Source of the DNA: Desulfuribacillus stibiiarsenatis
Lineage (GTDB): Bacteria; Bacillota; Bacilli; Desulfuribacillales; Desulfuribacillaceae
Reading direction: 5' to 3'
Length of the DNA stretch: 64,000 nucleotides
NCBI RefSeq assembly: GCF_001742305.1
Contig: NZ_MJAT01000002.1
Span: 1-64,000 of the forward strand
The position numbers and the translations under genes are program-made. Each line of letters opens with the position of its first letter. Positions within the stretch are counted from its first letter, which is position 1. The notes under the pieces were generated by a model. It searched no databases, was not told the origin of the DNA, and worked only from the letters and a program-made list of their open reading frames with translations. This document shows, in pieces, positions 9,313-19,071 of the stretch.

Positions 9313-10913
9313 TTATGTAATATCAGAGAAGTTAATTTGATCTCTTTTTAACTCTAGCATTTGGTTATAGGTAAACTTTGAAGATGCTAGTTCATATTTT
9401 AAATTTATTTCAATTTCGTACTTATCTTTTCTTAGAGCCTTGACAACAATCGAATCTACTATATCCGTGACAAGCATTCTCCACTCTCGGTCGGTAACAT
9501 CGCTGCGATGCTTACCTAAACTGCTTAATATAGGAATCCAATGCTCTTTATGGGTAAATACTTCCTTGATTTTCTCTATATTATCTAAAATATCGTTAAT
9601 TCGATTTTGTATGTTTATCTTTTGCTGAACCAAGTGGTTTCGATATAGTGTGAAGCTTTCGAGAATATCACTATTATCTTGATTGTATACTCTTCTAGAC
9701 AGACGGCTTAATTTAAATTCGACTACTGTTATCTTATTGTTGTAACTATCGATATCATCAGAAATAGCGGCTTTTTCTTGTCGCATTTGCTTGATGTCAT
9801 TTTCTAAGCTTTCTTTAATTTTATTAATAATTTTCTCATTGTCTGTATTAATGATTAACTCTAATCGCAGACGATTTTGGATATTTAAATCAAGGCGTTA
9901 GGACACTAATCTGACTTTTTTACAAGAACGGTTCGTACACAAATATAGCCTACTCCCAGATCTACCACTATTTGTTTCTTGATTCACGACTTTCAGTTTA
10001 TTATTGCAATGCCCACAATATATCAAATCTCTAACAAGATAAGGTGTTTCATAAAATTTCGGATCTATTTCTTTCTGGCTTTTCTTATGCATTAAGAAGT
10101 AGCATCGGTCCCAGGTTGCTTGAGATATTATTGGCTCTATATTTTCTAGTTTGGCTAGTATTGGATCTTTGTCAATATTATCGTCATGATTTGCCCTTAA
10201 ACCCCATCTCTGTAAACCGATATATTTGGGATTTTTCAGAATGTACTCAACCTTTTGCCTAATCCATTTTTTATCATTAGTAAGCTCATAAATATATTTG
10301 GCAACTTATTGCAACTTTGGCCTTCTGCATATAATTCGAAAATCTTTTTTACGGTATTAGCTTCGGAGGGTATCTGCTCAAAGGATTTTTCCGTAGGATT
10401 ATATTGATATCCATAAGGGATTCTACCACCTAATGGTTTACCTTCTTTAGCACTAGCTTCCGCTTTACTTCGAGTTCTATCTCTGTTTTGATCGACCTCG
10501 TATTTTGCAATTGCACTTTTTAGAAAACCAAAGATATCTTCTGGTTCATCATCAACACTGGGTGGTGAGTCTGAAAGTATAACAATAGGTTTATTAGCAG
10601 CTGCAAAAACTGAGCGTATCTCACTAGTTTCAAGAGGGTCTCTACTAATGCGATCAATTTTGTACACTGCTACATAATCGAATATGTCATCAGTCAGATC
10701 ATTGATCAATTCATTTAGCTGCTTGCGTTGGGATTTTGCTTTCTTAGTTGCTGATACACCTTGGTCTGTGTACCATTTTACTATTTCTATTTCATATTGC
10801 TTCGCAAATGTATTCATTGCATCAATCTGTAAATCTAAGTCTTGCTTGTTTGTAGAAACTCGCCCGTAGAAAGCACATCTTTTGCCTAATTGAAATACGT
10901 CATTAAGATTCAA
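9313..10913 (-). pseudogene. Large serine recombinase, frameshifted and nonsense-interrupted
   Basis: The N-terminal resolvase domain has the catalytic Ser in YGRVSTNKQD, followed by KIDRISRDP and the recombinase domain (GRIPYGYQYNP). The frame shifts near 10300: the continuation KYIYELTNDKKW to RWGLRANHD is in another frame. A TAA at 9898-9900 then interrupts the protein after the zinc ribbon (CGHCNNKL, CTNRSCKK), while the coiled-coil C-terminus continues in frame to 9313. The gene begins with TTG behind GGAGGAGGT and overlaps the end of the preceding recombinase remnant, like the coupled recombinase pairs of some integrative elements. Two lesions make it non-functional as a full protein. 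Confidence 0.85.
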
Positions 10914-12295
10914 TATTACCTCCTCCAGTCATATTATTAAGAGGATGTTTAAACTCAATGTCAACAGAAGTTCCTTCAACGTAAATATGATTGATTATGT
11001 CTTGTAAAATCTCTGGTGATCCCAGTTCTATAGAATCTATTGCAAGCTCAACTGTTCTAAATGATTTGTTTTTCTAATTCGTATATTTCTTTAGTGAAAT
11101 GTTCTATCTCATTGCGCTTCGTTCTATATTCAGTATAGATATTACGTATTTCAGTATTATCTATTTCGCCTACATTCAATGTCGACTCAATTGCATGAAA
11201 GAGCATATCCTTTAGTTTCTCAATTTCTTTGATATTATCACTTATTTTCTTCTCAATAGATACAACGTGACGTTTGCAATATCTAGAAATAAGTTCATTG
11301 TAGTCTGACGTAAAGATAGTGGAAATATATTCGGTAGTATCTTGTAAAACTAAGCTTTCAAGATCATCTTTCTTTAGATGTGTTTTGCTTTTCGTGCAAT
11401 GATATATGGGTTTAGATTTTCTACCTTTTAATGGATTATAACAACGCTTGCATATTACGATTCCGATTAGGAAGTAATTAAGGTTTAGTGGTTCCTTTGC
11501 TTTTTTATGTTTTTTTGTAGATTCAAGAATGTCATAGACAACCTGCCATTTCTCTTCATCTATAATTTTTAACATTTTATATTCTTGAATCATTGGTTCA
11601 GCGTTAGGAACCTTAAAGATTCTAATTCCTTTATATGTGGAGTTCTGTAATAGTTCTCGAATGTATGTTGGGGTCCATTTTCGTTCAGTGCTATGTGATT
11701 TAGCAAAGTCAGCCAATTCATTTAAGGTATGGCCGTTATAGAGCATTTCATAAAGTTCCTTTACTAAAGAAAGCTTTTGCTCGTTTCTTTCTATGGAATT
11801 ATCAAAAGTATCGTAGCCAAATGGAAGGGGACCTTTATAGTTTCCTGAACGAAAGGCAGCTACATTTTTGGCCCTGATGCGCTCATGAATCTGTTTACCT
11901 TCCAATTGAACCATATAGCCAACGAATATCTCATAAAACTCTCCATTTGCTGAATATTTCATCTCCTGTTCATCATCAGCAGTAAAGAAGACGTTAACAT
12001 TATATTTTTTGAAAATACGGTAGAGTTTGATGTGTTGAATGACATTCCTTGCTAATCGATCTCTTTTATAGACGAGTACATTTTTCACTTTACCTTCTCT
12101 TATATAACTTAGTAGTACCTTTAATTGTTCTCTTTCGTCGATGTTCGTTTTTCTCGCCGATATGGCATCGTCAATTAGTTCTTTATCGATGATAAGATGA
12201 TTAGCTGCTGCTTTTTCAAACGCTTTATACCGCTGCATTTGAATAGAATGCTGTTGCATTGTAGTAGAACGTCTATAGTATGCAATAGTTTCCAT
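10903..12295 (-). pseudogene. Large serine recombinase with a C-terminal frameshift
   Basis: 412 residues are intact: catalytic Ser in YYRRSTT, KRDRLARN in the resolvase domain, GPLPFGYDTF in the recombinase domain, a zinc ribbon (CKRCYNPLKG, YHCTKSK) and a coiled coil. At a run of five A near 11070 the frame breaks. The lost tail (SFRTVELAID to FKHPLNNMTGG) is readable one frame over to TAA at 10903-10905, overlapping the start of the next recombinase. Only the extreme C-terminus is altered, so residual activity cannot be excluded. The start ATG follows AAGGGGTG. Confidence 0.75.
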
Positions 12296-12342
12296 AGGGT
12301 CACCCCTTGCTTTTTATTAAATCCTATGCAGAAAAAATGGGA

Positions 12343-12510
12343 TTAGCCCTTTTTGTCCGACTTTTGCTCGACATAGTTAATTAGCTCTTTTTTCGCAATA
12401 CTAACCCGTATTTCAAACCATTTTTCATTAGAGGTCTCATAATATACAACTGTCCTTTTCGTAATGTGCAATGATTCTTTCTCTCGCTTTTTCGTTATAT
12501 AAATCACCAC
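12343..12510 (-). CDS. Possible small protein, unknown
   Basis: A 55-codon open frame starting GTG GTG and ending TAA, between a divergent regulator and the recombinase pair. It encodes a charged peptide with alternating hydrophobic residues (VVYYETSNEKWFEIRVSIAKK), which looks like real coding sequence, and it lies in operon-like spacing before the 12295 recombinase. The ribosome binding site is weak and the start is uncertain. It resembles the small hypothetical proteins often found beside phage-type regulators. Confidence 0.35.
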   Translation of the reverse strand: MVIYITKKREKESLHITKRTVVYYETSNEKWFEIRVSIAKKELINYVEQKSDKKG

Positions 12511-12534
12511 TTTCAAGATTGGAGGTATTAACTA

Positions 12535-12894
12535 ATGAATTATTTTGGCCCTAAGTTGCGTTTAATTCGAATGCAAAAAGGTATTGGCTTAAACCAATTA
12601 GCAAATAAGCTTGATATTTCTTCAGGGTATTTAAGTAATTTGGAACGAGGGAAAACAGATACCATTCCTCTTACCTTACTCAATAGACTAGAACAGGAAT
12701 TGAGCTTGTCCGTTTCTGAATTAATTGGTGGAAGACATGATAACCACGCCCAAGGCCAACCCTTTGACGAATACGACTATCGTTTGAAAATCTGCTTCAA
12801 CGAGTTAGCTGAACTTCAGAAAAAAGACATCGGTTTTGCTGACTATCTAATCACTATTGTTGAAAAAGGGTTGGAACTTTCTAAAAAGCAATGA
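12535..12894 (+). CDS. XRE-family transcriptional regulator
   Basis: 119 residues. The first ~65 form a Cro/cI-type helix-turn-helix (LRLIRMQKGIGLNQLANKL, then SGYLSNLERGK, the recognition-helix region). The remainder is a helical tail ending in KGLELSKKQ, perhaps for dimerisation. It has an excellent GGAGG site and is transcribed away from the broken recombinase genes, so it is a plausible regulator of the element's mobility or cargo. Target unknown. Confidence 0.85.
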   Translation: MNYFGPKLRLIRMQKGIGLNQLANKLDISSGYLSNLERGKTDTIPLTLLNRLEQELSLSVSELIGGRHDNHAQGQPFDEYDYRLKICFNELAELQKKDIGFADYLITIVEKGLELSKKQ

Positions 12895-12987
12895 GGTAAA
12901 TCTAAGCGCTTTAGCTATAAGTTGCTCAAAGAAATATAAAAATATTCATTATGTGAGCACTGTTTTTATCTATGAATAGAAGCTAAC

Positions 12988-13022
12988 AAAAAAACAAAGC
13001 CTAATCCGAAATGGATAGGCTT
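12988..13022. terminator. Bidirectional terminator
   Basis: Stem AGCCTAATCC / GGATAGGCT with loop GAAAT, preceded by A7 and followed by TTATTTTTG. It lies between the converging XRE gene and the small 13248 gene and serves both. Confidence 0.75.
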
Positions 13023-13248
13023 ATTTTTGTTTGTCTGAGAAAGTAACATTAAATTTTTTAGCTTGCTCCAGACCTAATTGCTGTTGCAATACTTGTTCAG
13101 CAGCAGCTTTTCTCACCTTGCGTGACCAACGTTCGATTTTATCTATGATTTCTCTTTTTACGGCTTGGTTTGAAACATCATCAATAGATGAAAACGTTTG
13201 ATCACCATATTCGCTTTGGTATATAAATGTAATCTTTACTTCGGACAT
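13021..13248 (-). CDS. Small hypothetical protein
   Basis: 75 residues, charged, with a central amphipathic helix (IERWSRKVRKAAAEQVLQQQ) after a beta-like start (VKITFIYQSEYGDQTF). It has a good GGGGAGA ribosome binding site. Not recognised. It is divergent from the intact recombinase and convergent with the XRE gene. Its size and composition suggest a regulatory or phage-type accessory protein, but nothing in the sequence proves this. Confidence 0.55.
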   Translation of the reverse strand: MSEVKITFIYQSEYGDQTFSSIDDVSNQAVKREIIDKIERWSRKVRKAAAEQVLQQQLGLEQAKKFNVTFSDKQK

Positions 13249-13314
13249 AAAATCTCCCCCTGATAAAGCCTATGAAGAGACTAGGGAGGGACAACCCATT
13301 TATTTTTGCTTGTT

Positions 13315-13342
13315 CATCATTAAATTTACTTAGGCATATATA
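13315..13342 (+). promoter_or_regulatory. Candidate sigma-E-type promoter of the intact recombinase
   Basis: CATCATT, 13 bases, then CATATATA, ending 27 bases before the start codon. The prkA upstream region has CAACATT-N13-CATACACA, and yhbH has AAACATT-N12-CATACATA. Bacillus sigma-E promoters have a CATACANT-like -10 element. The similarity is direct; use by sigma-E is inference. Confidence 0.45.
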
Positions 13343-13369
13343 TAAGACAAACGGCAAGGAGGGATATAC

Positions 13370-14836
13370 ATGGCTAATAACATAGAAAAGAATGTAGATC
13401 GATCAATAGCTATTTATTGCCGTGTATCCACCGATGAGCAAGCTCGTGAAGGTGTATCTCTTGATGAACAACAAGTCCGTTTAAAAGCTTATTGTCGCGC
13501 TATGGGCTGGGACCTTACCCCACTTGTATTTGTGGATGACGGGTATTCTGCAAAGTCAACTGACCGTCCACAATTGAATAAATTGCTGGCGAAAGTTAAA
13601 GCTGGTGAGCTATCCAAAATCATGGTCACTAAGCTTGACCGCATGAGCCGAAGATTATTGGATTTACTTAAAATGATTGATTTATTTCAAGAGCACGATG
13701 TATCTTTCATCTCAATTAGTGAGTCCTTTGATACAAATACACCTTCTGGAAGACTGACATTACAGGTGTTAGGGGCCGTGGCAGAGTTTGAACGCGAGCG
13801 TATTCGTGAGCGTGTTTTTGAAAATATGATCCATGCTGCTAAAGGTGGCAAATGGCTCACGCAAAGCCCTTATGGTTATAGATTATTTGATAAAGAATTA
13901 GTCATTCATGAAGAAGAGGCTAAAATTGTTAAAAGAGTTTATGAGGCCTATCTTGATAAAGGAATGGGTTGTTTTGCTGTTGCTAAAATGCTAAATAAAG
14001 AAGGTATCCCCTCCCGATTTAATAAAGAATGGTCGTTACGATCAGTAAAGTTGATGCTTACCAATCCAGCTTACAAAGGAACTTTAGTATGGAATCGCGT
14101 TGATTCAAGCAAAAAGAATCGTAAAGTAAAAGACGAAAGTGAATGGGTATCTTTGGACGAATGCCTACCAGTCATTATTGATGAGGATAAGTGGGAGGAA
14201 GTGCAGAAGCGTGTAAATGGCAATCAAATTGCTCCCCGTGCTGTATCTAGTCCTCATTTACTTGGTGGTCTTCTTAAATGTGGGAATTGTGGATCTGGCA
14301 TGAGTATCGGTTGGTCAGGGTCAAAAAATAATCGTTATCGAGTTTACCGTTGCTCCGCAAATAAGAATAAAGGGACATGTACAAGTAAACAGTATCGGGC
14401 AGATGATGTAGAGCAGTGGTTCAAGGAAGGATTAAAAAGATTAGTTGATTCACTCGATGAAACTTTAGTGCCTATGATTATTGAACAACAAATGGAAAAG
14501 GACCTAAGTTATATACAAAATAGAATTGAAGTAGCTAGAAAGCGTTATGGACGAAAGGTCGAAGCTTATTCAGCAGACCTGATTACTATTGAAGATCTGA
14601 AATTGGAGAAAGATCGGATGGAGCAGGATATTGAGTTGCTAAATGGACTTAAGTTGATACAGGAAGATCAATTTGATATTGAAAAAATTAAAAAAGAAAT
14701 ACAAAAAAAGACATCCAAAGTTTTGGAGTCTTTGGATGTTCTTACAATTGAAGATGCTAAATCGCTTATTTATACATTTGTTGATAATACTAAGGTACTA
14801 GATTATGGGTCTATTGTAATAACTATAAAAGTTTAA
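13370..14836 (+). CDS. Large serine recombinase / integrase (intact)
   Basis: 488 residues with the complete large-serine-integrase layout. The resolvase domain has the catalytic Ser20 in IYCRVSTDEQ, and KLDRMSRR and GAVAEFERERIRER form the rest of the active site and helix E. The recombinase domain has SPYGYRLF and NPAYKGTLVWNR. A zinc ribbon (CGNCGSGM, YRCSANKNKGTC) and a C-terminal coiled coil follow. It has a strong AAGGAGG site and no lesions. It is the only complete recombinase in the spoVR insert and so the best candidate for its integration and excision. Unusually it lies mid-element rather than next to an attachment site. Confidence 0.92.
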   Translation: MANNIEKNVDRSIAIYCRVSTDEQAREGVSLDEQQVRLKAYCRAMGWDLTPLVFVDDGYSAKSTDRPQLNKLLAKVKAGELSKIMVTKLDRMSRRLLDLLKMIDLFQEHDVSFISISESFDTNTPSGRLTLQVLGAVAEFERERIRERVFENMIHAAKGGKWLTQSPYGYRLFDKELVIHEEEAKIVKRVYEAYLDKGMGCFAVAKMLNKEGIPSRFNKEWSLRSVKLMLTNPAYKGTLVWNRVDSSKKNRKVKDESEWVSLDECLPVIIDEDKWEEVQKRVNGNQIAPRAVSSPHLLGGLLKCGNCGSGMSIGWSGSKNNRYRVYRCSANKNKGTCTSKQYRADDVEQWFKEGLKRLVDSLDETLVPMIIEQQMEKDLSYIQNRIEVARKRYGRKVEAYSADLITIEDLKLEKDRMEQDIELLNGLKLIQEDQFDIEKIKKEIQKKTSKVLESLDVLTIEDAKSLIYTFVDNTKVLDYGSIVITIKV

Positions 14837-14945
14837 GATTAGTGTAATAGTCAAAGATTCAACCATGCTTTAATATTACAACATTATGTATTTTACATCT
14901 GTGTTTATAAATTGTATTTAGTTTTTAAACTGTTTATTGCTGCCA

Positions 14946-15172
14946 TTACTTTGTCAAAATCAGTTGTCCATCTTTATTTTCATCAGTCATTATGTGTGGA
15001 GAAATACTATAAGAAATTTTCCCATTGTACTCCATTAAAACATAAATTGCTGGCCTCAAATTGCAATCTTTATTCCAGTCCACAAATCATAGCAAACCAA
15101 GTAGTTAATATCTTTGCCATGACTTGAAGCTACTTTTATTATTTCAGCATGTGTATATACGGGGTTTTTCAA
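14946..15172 (-). pseudogene. Frameshifted remnant of a small gene
   Basis: After AAGGAGTG and a TTG start the frame reads KNPVYTHAEIIKVASSHGKD and on to YLVCYDL, then hits TGA. One frame over, protein-like sequence continues (DWNKDCNLRPAIYVLMEYNG to DENKDGQLILTK) to a stop at 14946-14948. One indel near 15080 explains this. The original product was about 75 residues and is unrecognised. The rest of the 14837-15281 gap shows no gene. Confidence 0.5.
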
Positions 15173-15281
15173 AATATCACTCCTTAAGGATTTTTCTCTA
15201 AAAGTGTATAACCATACCAGTTCATATCTAAAAACAACTTATAAGCCTTATTGCAATTTAAACCTTTTATTTTACCAAAGA

Positions 15282-16217
15282 TCAAATCTTAACATCAACT
15301 GATCGCCATTTACCTTCTTCTTCAACAAAATATATGATTATTTCTTTTTCAGTTTCGCTAGTATTGCGCTCCAGTAAATACGTCAATCGCAATGCAAAAA
15401 CATCCGTAAAGTTCTTATATGTACCAATATAAAATGGTCGGTGATAGTTGATACTACTATTCTTATTATCTTTAATAGATTTTAACAAATGTTGGGTATC
15501 TTCATCGTAAACCAAATCATTAAGGTCTTTCTTGATATTAATGAAATAATCTCTAAACGCAGCATAGAAGCTAAATATTCTATCAGTGGCTTCTGGTTTT
15601 CTATCAAAGAAGCTGTATTTTCGGGTCTGAATCATAACATCTGTGAGATTAAGCTCATATTGCTTCTCTTTGTCCCAGTACCAGATAAGCTTTTGAGGGC
15701 GTATATTAGGATCAAACTTATCATCTCTCTTTTCATAAAGAATCATATTTGAGTTATCATCGTTTCTTCTTGAACCTTCACTTAAATACAAAGGAACACC
15801 ATTTTCATCTACAAGGTATAAATCCATACCCATCCACCGGTCTGTTTGACTCTTATTATCACTTTTCAATGCTATACCTGAAATGATAATGGTCCAGCCA
15901 TGAGGACTCTCTACTAATCGTTTATCATAAAATAACATTAGCCTCATAGCAATGTTCTGGAGTTTAATAGGAAGCTTACTAGCAAAATCAAACTTCCTCG
16001 CTATCTTATCAAAATCATCTGGTGCAGCTGTTTTGTTTACAAGTAAAATCTCTTTCCATTGAATGACTTGTTCATTTCCTTCTTCTAGCTCCCAGCCGCT
16101 GATTTTAATAGACTTCGTTGTGACTGTATGCTGCTGATAGAAATATATAGTAACGGCGGCCCACGCTATGAAAGCTACGACTATAACACCTAATAAAATC
16201 TTGTACTTTTTTCTCAT
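15282..16217 (-). CDS. Hypothetical membrane-anchored protein
   Basis: 311 residues with one N-terminal membrane segment (ILLGVIVVAFIAWAAVTIYF) and a large extracytoplasmic region rich in aromatic and charged residues. No catalytic motif is recognised. It starts behind AGAGGTG. It follows a second membrane-anchored unknown (16840) by 38 bases on the same strand, so they probably form an operon. Its C-terminal stretch EKEIIIYFVEEEGKWRSVDV resembles the style of secreted or lipoprotein-like unknowns in Bacillota. Element cargo of unknown role. Confidence 0.6.
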   Translation of the reverse strand: MRKKYKILLGVIVVAFIAWAAVTIYFYQQHTVTTKSIKISGWELEEGNEQVIQWKEILLVNKTAAPDDFDKIARKFDFASKLPIKLQNIAMRLMLFYDKRLVESPHGWTIIISGIALKSDNKSQTDRWMGMDLYLVDENGVPLYLSEGSRRNDDNSNMILYEKRDDKFDPNIRPQKLIWYWDKEKQYELNLTDVMIQTRKYSFFDRKPEATDRIFSFYAAFRDYFINIKKDLNDLVYDEDTQHLLKSIKDNKNSSINYHRPFYIGTYKNFTDVFALRLTYLLERNTSETEKEIIIYFVEEEGKWRSVDVKI

Positions 16218-16255
16218 CTCGCACCTCTTATCTATAACTTTTGCAAATACTGATT

Positions 16256-16840
16256 TTAAAAGCCTTTGATTACTTCTATGGTATTTGTATAGTGTTCATC
16301 GATAATCATCATTTGCTCTGAAAGTAAATCAATAAATGATACTGGCGAATTCGATTCACTTTTATACTCATCTCGTATTGTTTCATATACCTTTATTACA
16401 GATTCTAACTGTTGTCTTTCCTCACTCGTAATTGAATAATCACCGTTTCTTAGAAACTTTAAGTTCATACTATGTAAAAACATATCTACTCTTAATAAGC
16501 TATATTGAAATAAAATCCATTTCGGAACGTTTTGGTCCATTTCATATGGTCTAATTCGATTTAAACATCCATTTATACTTCTGCTTGCTCCAATAACAAC
16601 TCTCCAAGAGTTATATAAATCTATTTCCATGTGTTGGTTCAAATCACCATTAGAATGGTCAAGGAAAATATGCAACGAATTAGCGAGGCTTTCTCCATAA
16701 ACTGATATCTCCCATAAACTATTTTGGTTTATGCTCTGGTTTTGAGTGATTTTGTGATTGTATATATGATAAACGTAAATATTAAATATAATGGATACTA
16801 TTAAGGATAATACAAGAATATTTGATGATTTAGGTTTCAT
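16256..16840 (-). CDS. Hypothetical membrane-anchored protein
   Basis: 194 residues from the ATG at 16840, which is six bases after GAGG; the frame is open from 16885 but lacks a site there. One N-terminal membrane segment (NILVLSLIVSIIFNIYVYHI) precedes a helical, probably extracytoplasmic domain containing SINGCLNRIRPYEM. Not recognised. Upstream sequence (16905-16985) resembles that upstream of the 21645 membrane-protein gene, suggesting a shared promoter segment from duplication. Confidence 0.6.
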   Translation of the reverse strand: MKPKSSNILVLSLIVSIIFNIYVYHIYNHKITQNQSINQNSLWEISVYGESLANSLHIFLDHSNGDLNQHMEIDLYNSWRVVIGASRSINGCLNRIRPYEMDQNVPKWILFQYSLLRVDMFLHSMNLKFLRNGDYSITSEERQQLESVIKVYETIRDEYKSESNSPVSFIDLLSEQMMIIDEHYTNTIEVIKGF

Positions 16841-16904
16841 CTGCAACCTCATTTCTAGCAAATTTAAGGCATTTTGGTATAACATATGTATATTTTTATT
16901 CGCT

Positions 16905-16985
16905 TTGTTTCCTTAAATTTCCTTCTTTTCTAAAATAATTATGTATATAACGCTTTATTGAATAAAAAAAGACAGTTATCTGATG
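16905..16985. repeat. Diverged repeat shared with 21648-21731
   Basis: Both segments contain a T/C-rich start (TTTCCTT..TTTTC), AAAATAATTA, and end in AAAAAAAGACAGTTAT. Each lies upstream of a minus-strand membrane-protein gene in the insert. This suggests an old duplication within the element. Confidence 0.5.
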
Positions 16986-16998
16986 ACAACTGTCAGTA
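16966..16998 (-). terminator. Terminator after the fic remnant
   Basis: Stem GACAGTT / AACTGTC with a ten-base loop. On the minus strand it is followed by CTTTTTTTATTC, about 40 bases beyond the stop codon of the fic fragment. Confidence 0.65.
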
Positions 16999-17037
16999 TC
17001 TATACATTCATACCCATTACGACCATAACAAAAATTA

Positions 17038-17165
17038 TTATTTAATCAGATGCATTAAAGAGCCTAAACTTTGTTCTAAAGCCTCGGATACAAGCTGATA
17101 GAAGTCGTTTTAATGCTCAATCGTATGCGCTAACATTATACTTAATTTGTAGCGTTCTGTACAAA
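17038..17165 (-). pseudogene. 3' remnant of a second fic gene
   Basis: The decayed frame reads AHTIEH, stop, then NDFYQLVSEALEQSLGSL and LIK at its end. The C-terminus of the intact Fic protein at 18343-19071 reads AHTTEDYNDFYQLVSEALVRSLDVYLKLIK over its last 30 residues. The DNA upstream to about 17165 also aligns loosely. Only the tail survives. Confidence 0.7.
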
Positions 17166-17269
17166 ATCTTTTTTTATACTATAGGCAGCTATAAAAAGCC
17201 ATTCAATGCAATATTAAAATATTACCACGTTTGCTAGCAACATCATATTGATGATAATGCGTTTAATGA

Positions 17270-18093
17270 TACAGTAAGTATGCAAACACTAGAGCAATTG
17301 ACCTAGCTACTGGCATGAAAAAATGGAGTGTACGTTTTTCTGATAATTCTAACGTTAGTTTCCACACAGGAATATATCACTCCGATTCAGCTGTTCGAAA
17401 TGGTGTTGTTTACGTAGGAAGCCGCAAGCGATTTTATGCCATTCGTGACAAAGGAAATACCTATGAAATTTTGTGGTCAGTTCCTTTAAGGGGTTGGATA
17501 ATACTGCTCCAATTATTACGGATAAAACAATATATATTAGTCAGTTTAGGAGTGATTTAATTGCACTTGACCTTAAGACAGGCGAAGTTCTGTTAGACGT
17601 CCCTCCCATCATCATTGATAATACTACAATGATGCCCATTCGCTTTATCAGTGATATCTTGGACTTTGATGTTCGGTGGGATGAGCAAACCCGTTCAGTA
17701 TACATCATTAAATCTTATAGGGATTATGGTATAGGGACCTTGATAATAGATGGCCAAGTCTTTCCTCAAGGTATAGGTATTAAAAAAAGCATAGGTTTGA
17801 TGGTTAATCCAAAAATTTTATTCCGACATATTGGGGCAGAATATTCTGTGCTTTATCCCGCATCACCTGAAGCATATGCTATTTTAGATAATCAGAAAAA
17901 TATTTTTAGTATCCCTCCTAATTTTAAAGAGCATGTTGCTTTTTACAATGGAAAGGAAATTCCCGTTGCGTCAATTTTTGGTCCAGGCGAGATATTGTAT
18001 GTGCAACTAAGCTTCTTCGAACAGGCTTTTGGTTGGAAGTACACTTTAGATATATTTACTAATACTTTAGAAATAATAACTGATCAGCATTAA
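17270..18093 (+). pseudogene. PQQ-repeat / copper-amine-oxidase-N-like surface protein, truncated and frameshifted
   Basis: The frame is open from 17270 without a start and reads a PQQ-type beta-propeller repeat (AIDLATGMKKWSVRF, NGVVYVGSRKRFYAI). A one-base slip in a G run near 17490 moves it to a second frame: APIITDKTIYISQF, then DLKTGEVL. Two stalk domains of the copper-amine-oxidase N-terminal type follow (MMPIRFISDILDFDVRWDE; LYVQLSFFEQAFGWKYTLD). These modules occur in secreted proteins of Bacillota. The 5' end is missing, so this is a remnant. Confidence 0.65.
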
Positions 18094-18115
18094 TCTCCAA
18101 AAGAAATGTACAGAA

Positions 18116-18168
18116 AAGCCCCCTTATCGAACAGTGAAATAGAAATTGTTCTACATGGGGGCTTTAAT
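18116..18168. terminator. Hairpin terminator
   Basis: AAAGCCCCC / GGGGGCTTT arms with an inner GAACA / TGTTC pair. T residues flank both sides. It follows the PQQ remnant. Confidence 0.6.
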
Positions 18169-18303
18169 AAATTATTATCCAAATATCTAAATTAAAAGCT
18201 GCATTTATATGACCTTACTCTTCTATACGCTTATATATCGAGATACCCTTAGAAGAAGGAAGCCCAAGCGCAATAGTTGATACTAGAGAGATGATATTAC
18301 AAT

Positions 18304-18338
18304 AAAAATGGCCATCCCATGATGGCCATTTTTATACA
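18304..18338. terminator. Bidirectional terminator after fic
   Basis: Stem AAAAATGGCCATC / GATGGCCATTTTT with loop CCAT, located at the end of the fic gene; usable on both strands. Confidence 0.8.
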
Positions 18339-18342
18339 AACC

Positions 18343-19071
18343 CTACTTTATTAATTTCAAATACACATCCAAACTACGTACTAGCGCCTCGGATACTAGC
18401 TGGTAGAAATCATTATAATCCTCAGTGGTATGCGCTTTATCTAGTGCATTATAATACTGCAAACGTTCTTCTTTCTTAATAATCAATGGAGGATATCCAT
18501 GCTTCATTAACTCTAAATTTAATAGCATTCTTGCAGTTCTGCCATTGCCATCAACAAAAGGGTGTATCTTCACGAATACAATATGCAATATAGCTGCACG
18601 TTGAATTACGTGTAAGCTTTGCCCTTCTTCATGATACCACTTAAGCAATTTCCCCATCTGATCAGGAACGAGCATAAAATCTGGTGGTATATGCATTGCA
18701 CCACTGATTAGAACGTTTTCCTTTCTATATATTCCAGCATTTTGTTCATCGATTCCTTTTAAAATTATCTGGTGAATATTCTTAATCTGCCACTCCGAGA
18801 AAGTTTCCTTATTATGAACAATATCTTCAACATACAGAATCGCTTCCTTATGGTTAGTAGCCTCCAAATGCTCTTTCATCGTCTTGCCGCCAACCGTAAT
18901 ACCTTCTAAAACTACCTTAGTTTCTGATAGGGTAAGGGTATTACCTTCGATAGCATTGGAGTTATAGGTCCACTCAAGTAGTATGCTTTCTCTTATGCTC
19001 TTTACCGTATGTACTGGGAGTGGCCTTTTTTGATCTAATAGATTTTTCTTTTGTTCAATTCTCTCAAACAT
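18343..19071 (-). CDS. fic: Fic/DOC family protein (putative AMP-transferase)
   Basis: 242 residues from ATG 19071, which has GGATGA before it; the frame is open from 19122. The Fic active-site motif HPFVDGNGRTAR is complete, with the catalytic His. Near the N-terminus SNAIEGN matches the auto-inhibitory (S/T)xxxE(G/N) helix, as in class II Fic proteins, so the enzyme is probably self-restrained. Fic enzymes usually transfer AMP from ATP to Ser, Thr or Tyr of target proteins. No antitoxin gene adjoins. A decayed tail of a related fic gene lies at 17038-17165. Confidence 0.88.
   Translation of the reverse strand: MFERIEQKKNLLDQKRPLPVHTVKSIRESILLEWTYNSNAIEGNTLTLSETKVVLEGITVGGKTMKEHLEATNHKEAILYVEDIVHNKETFSEWQIKNIHQIILKGIDEQNAGIYRKENVLISGAMHIPPDFMLVPDQMGKLLKWYHEEGQSLHVIQRAAILHIVFVKIHPFVDGNGRTARMLLNLELMKHGYPPLIIKKEERLQYYNALDKAHTTEDYNDFYQLVSEALVRSLDVYLKLIK

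Noticed and set aside
9898-9900. Recoded stop in the 10913 recombinase
   Set aside because: The codon is TAA, which is not used for selenocysteine, and the same gene also has a frameshift. It is decay.
15059-15110. TGA in the 14946-15172 fragment as a third selenocysteine
   Set aside because: The protein-like continuation is in a different frame, so an indel explains it; no hairpin of SECIS form follows.
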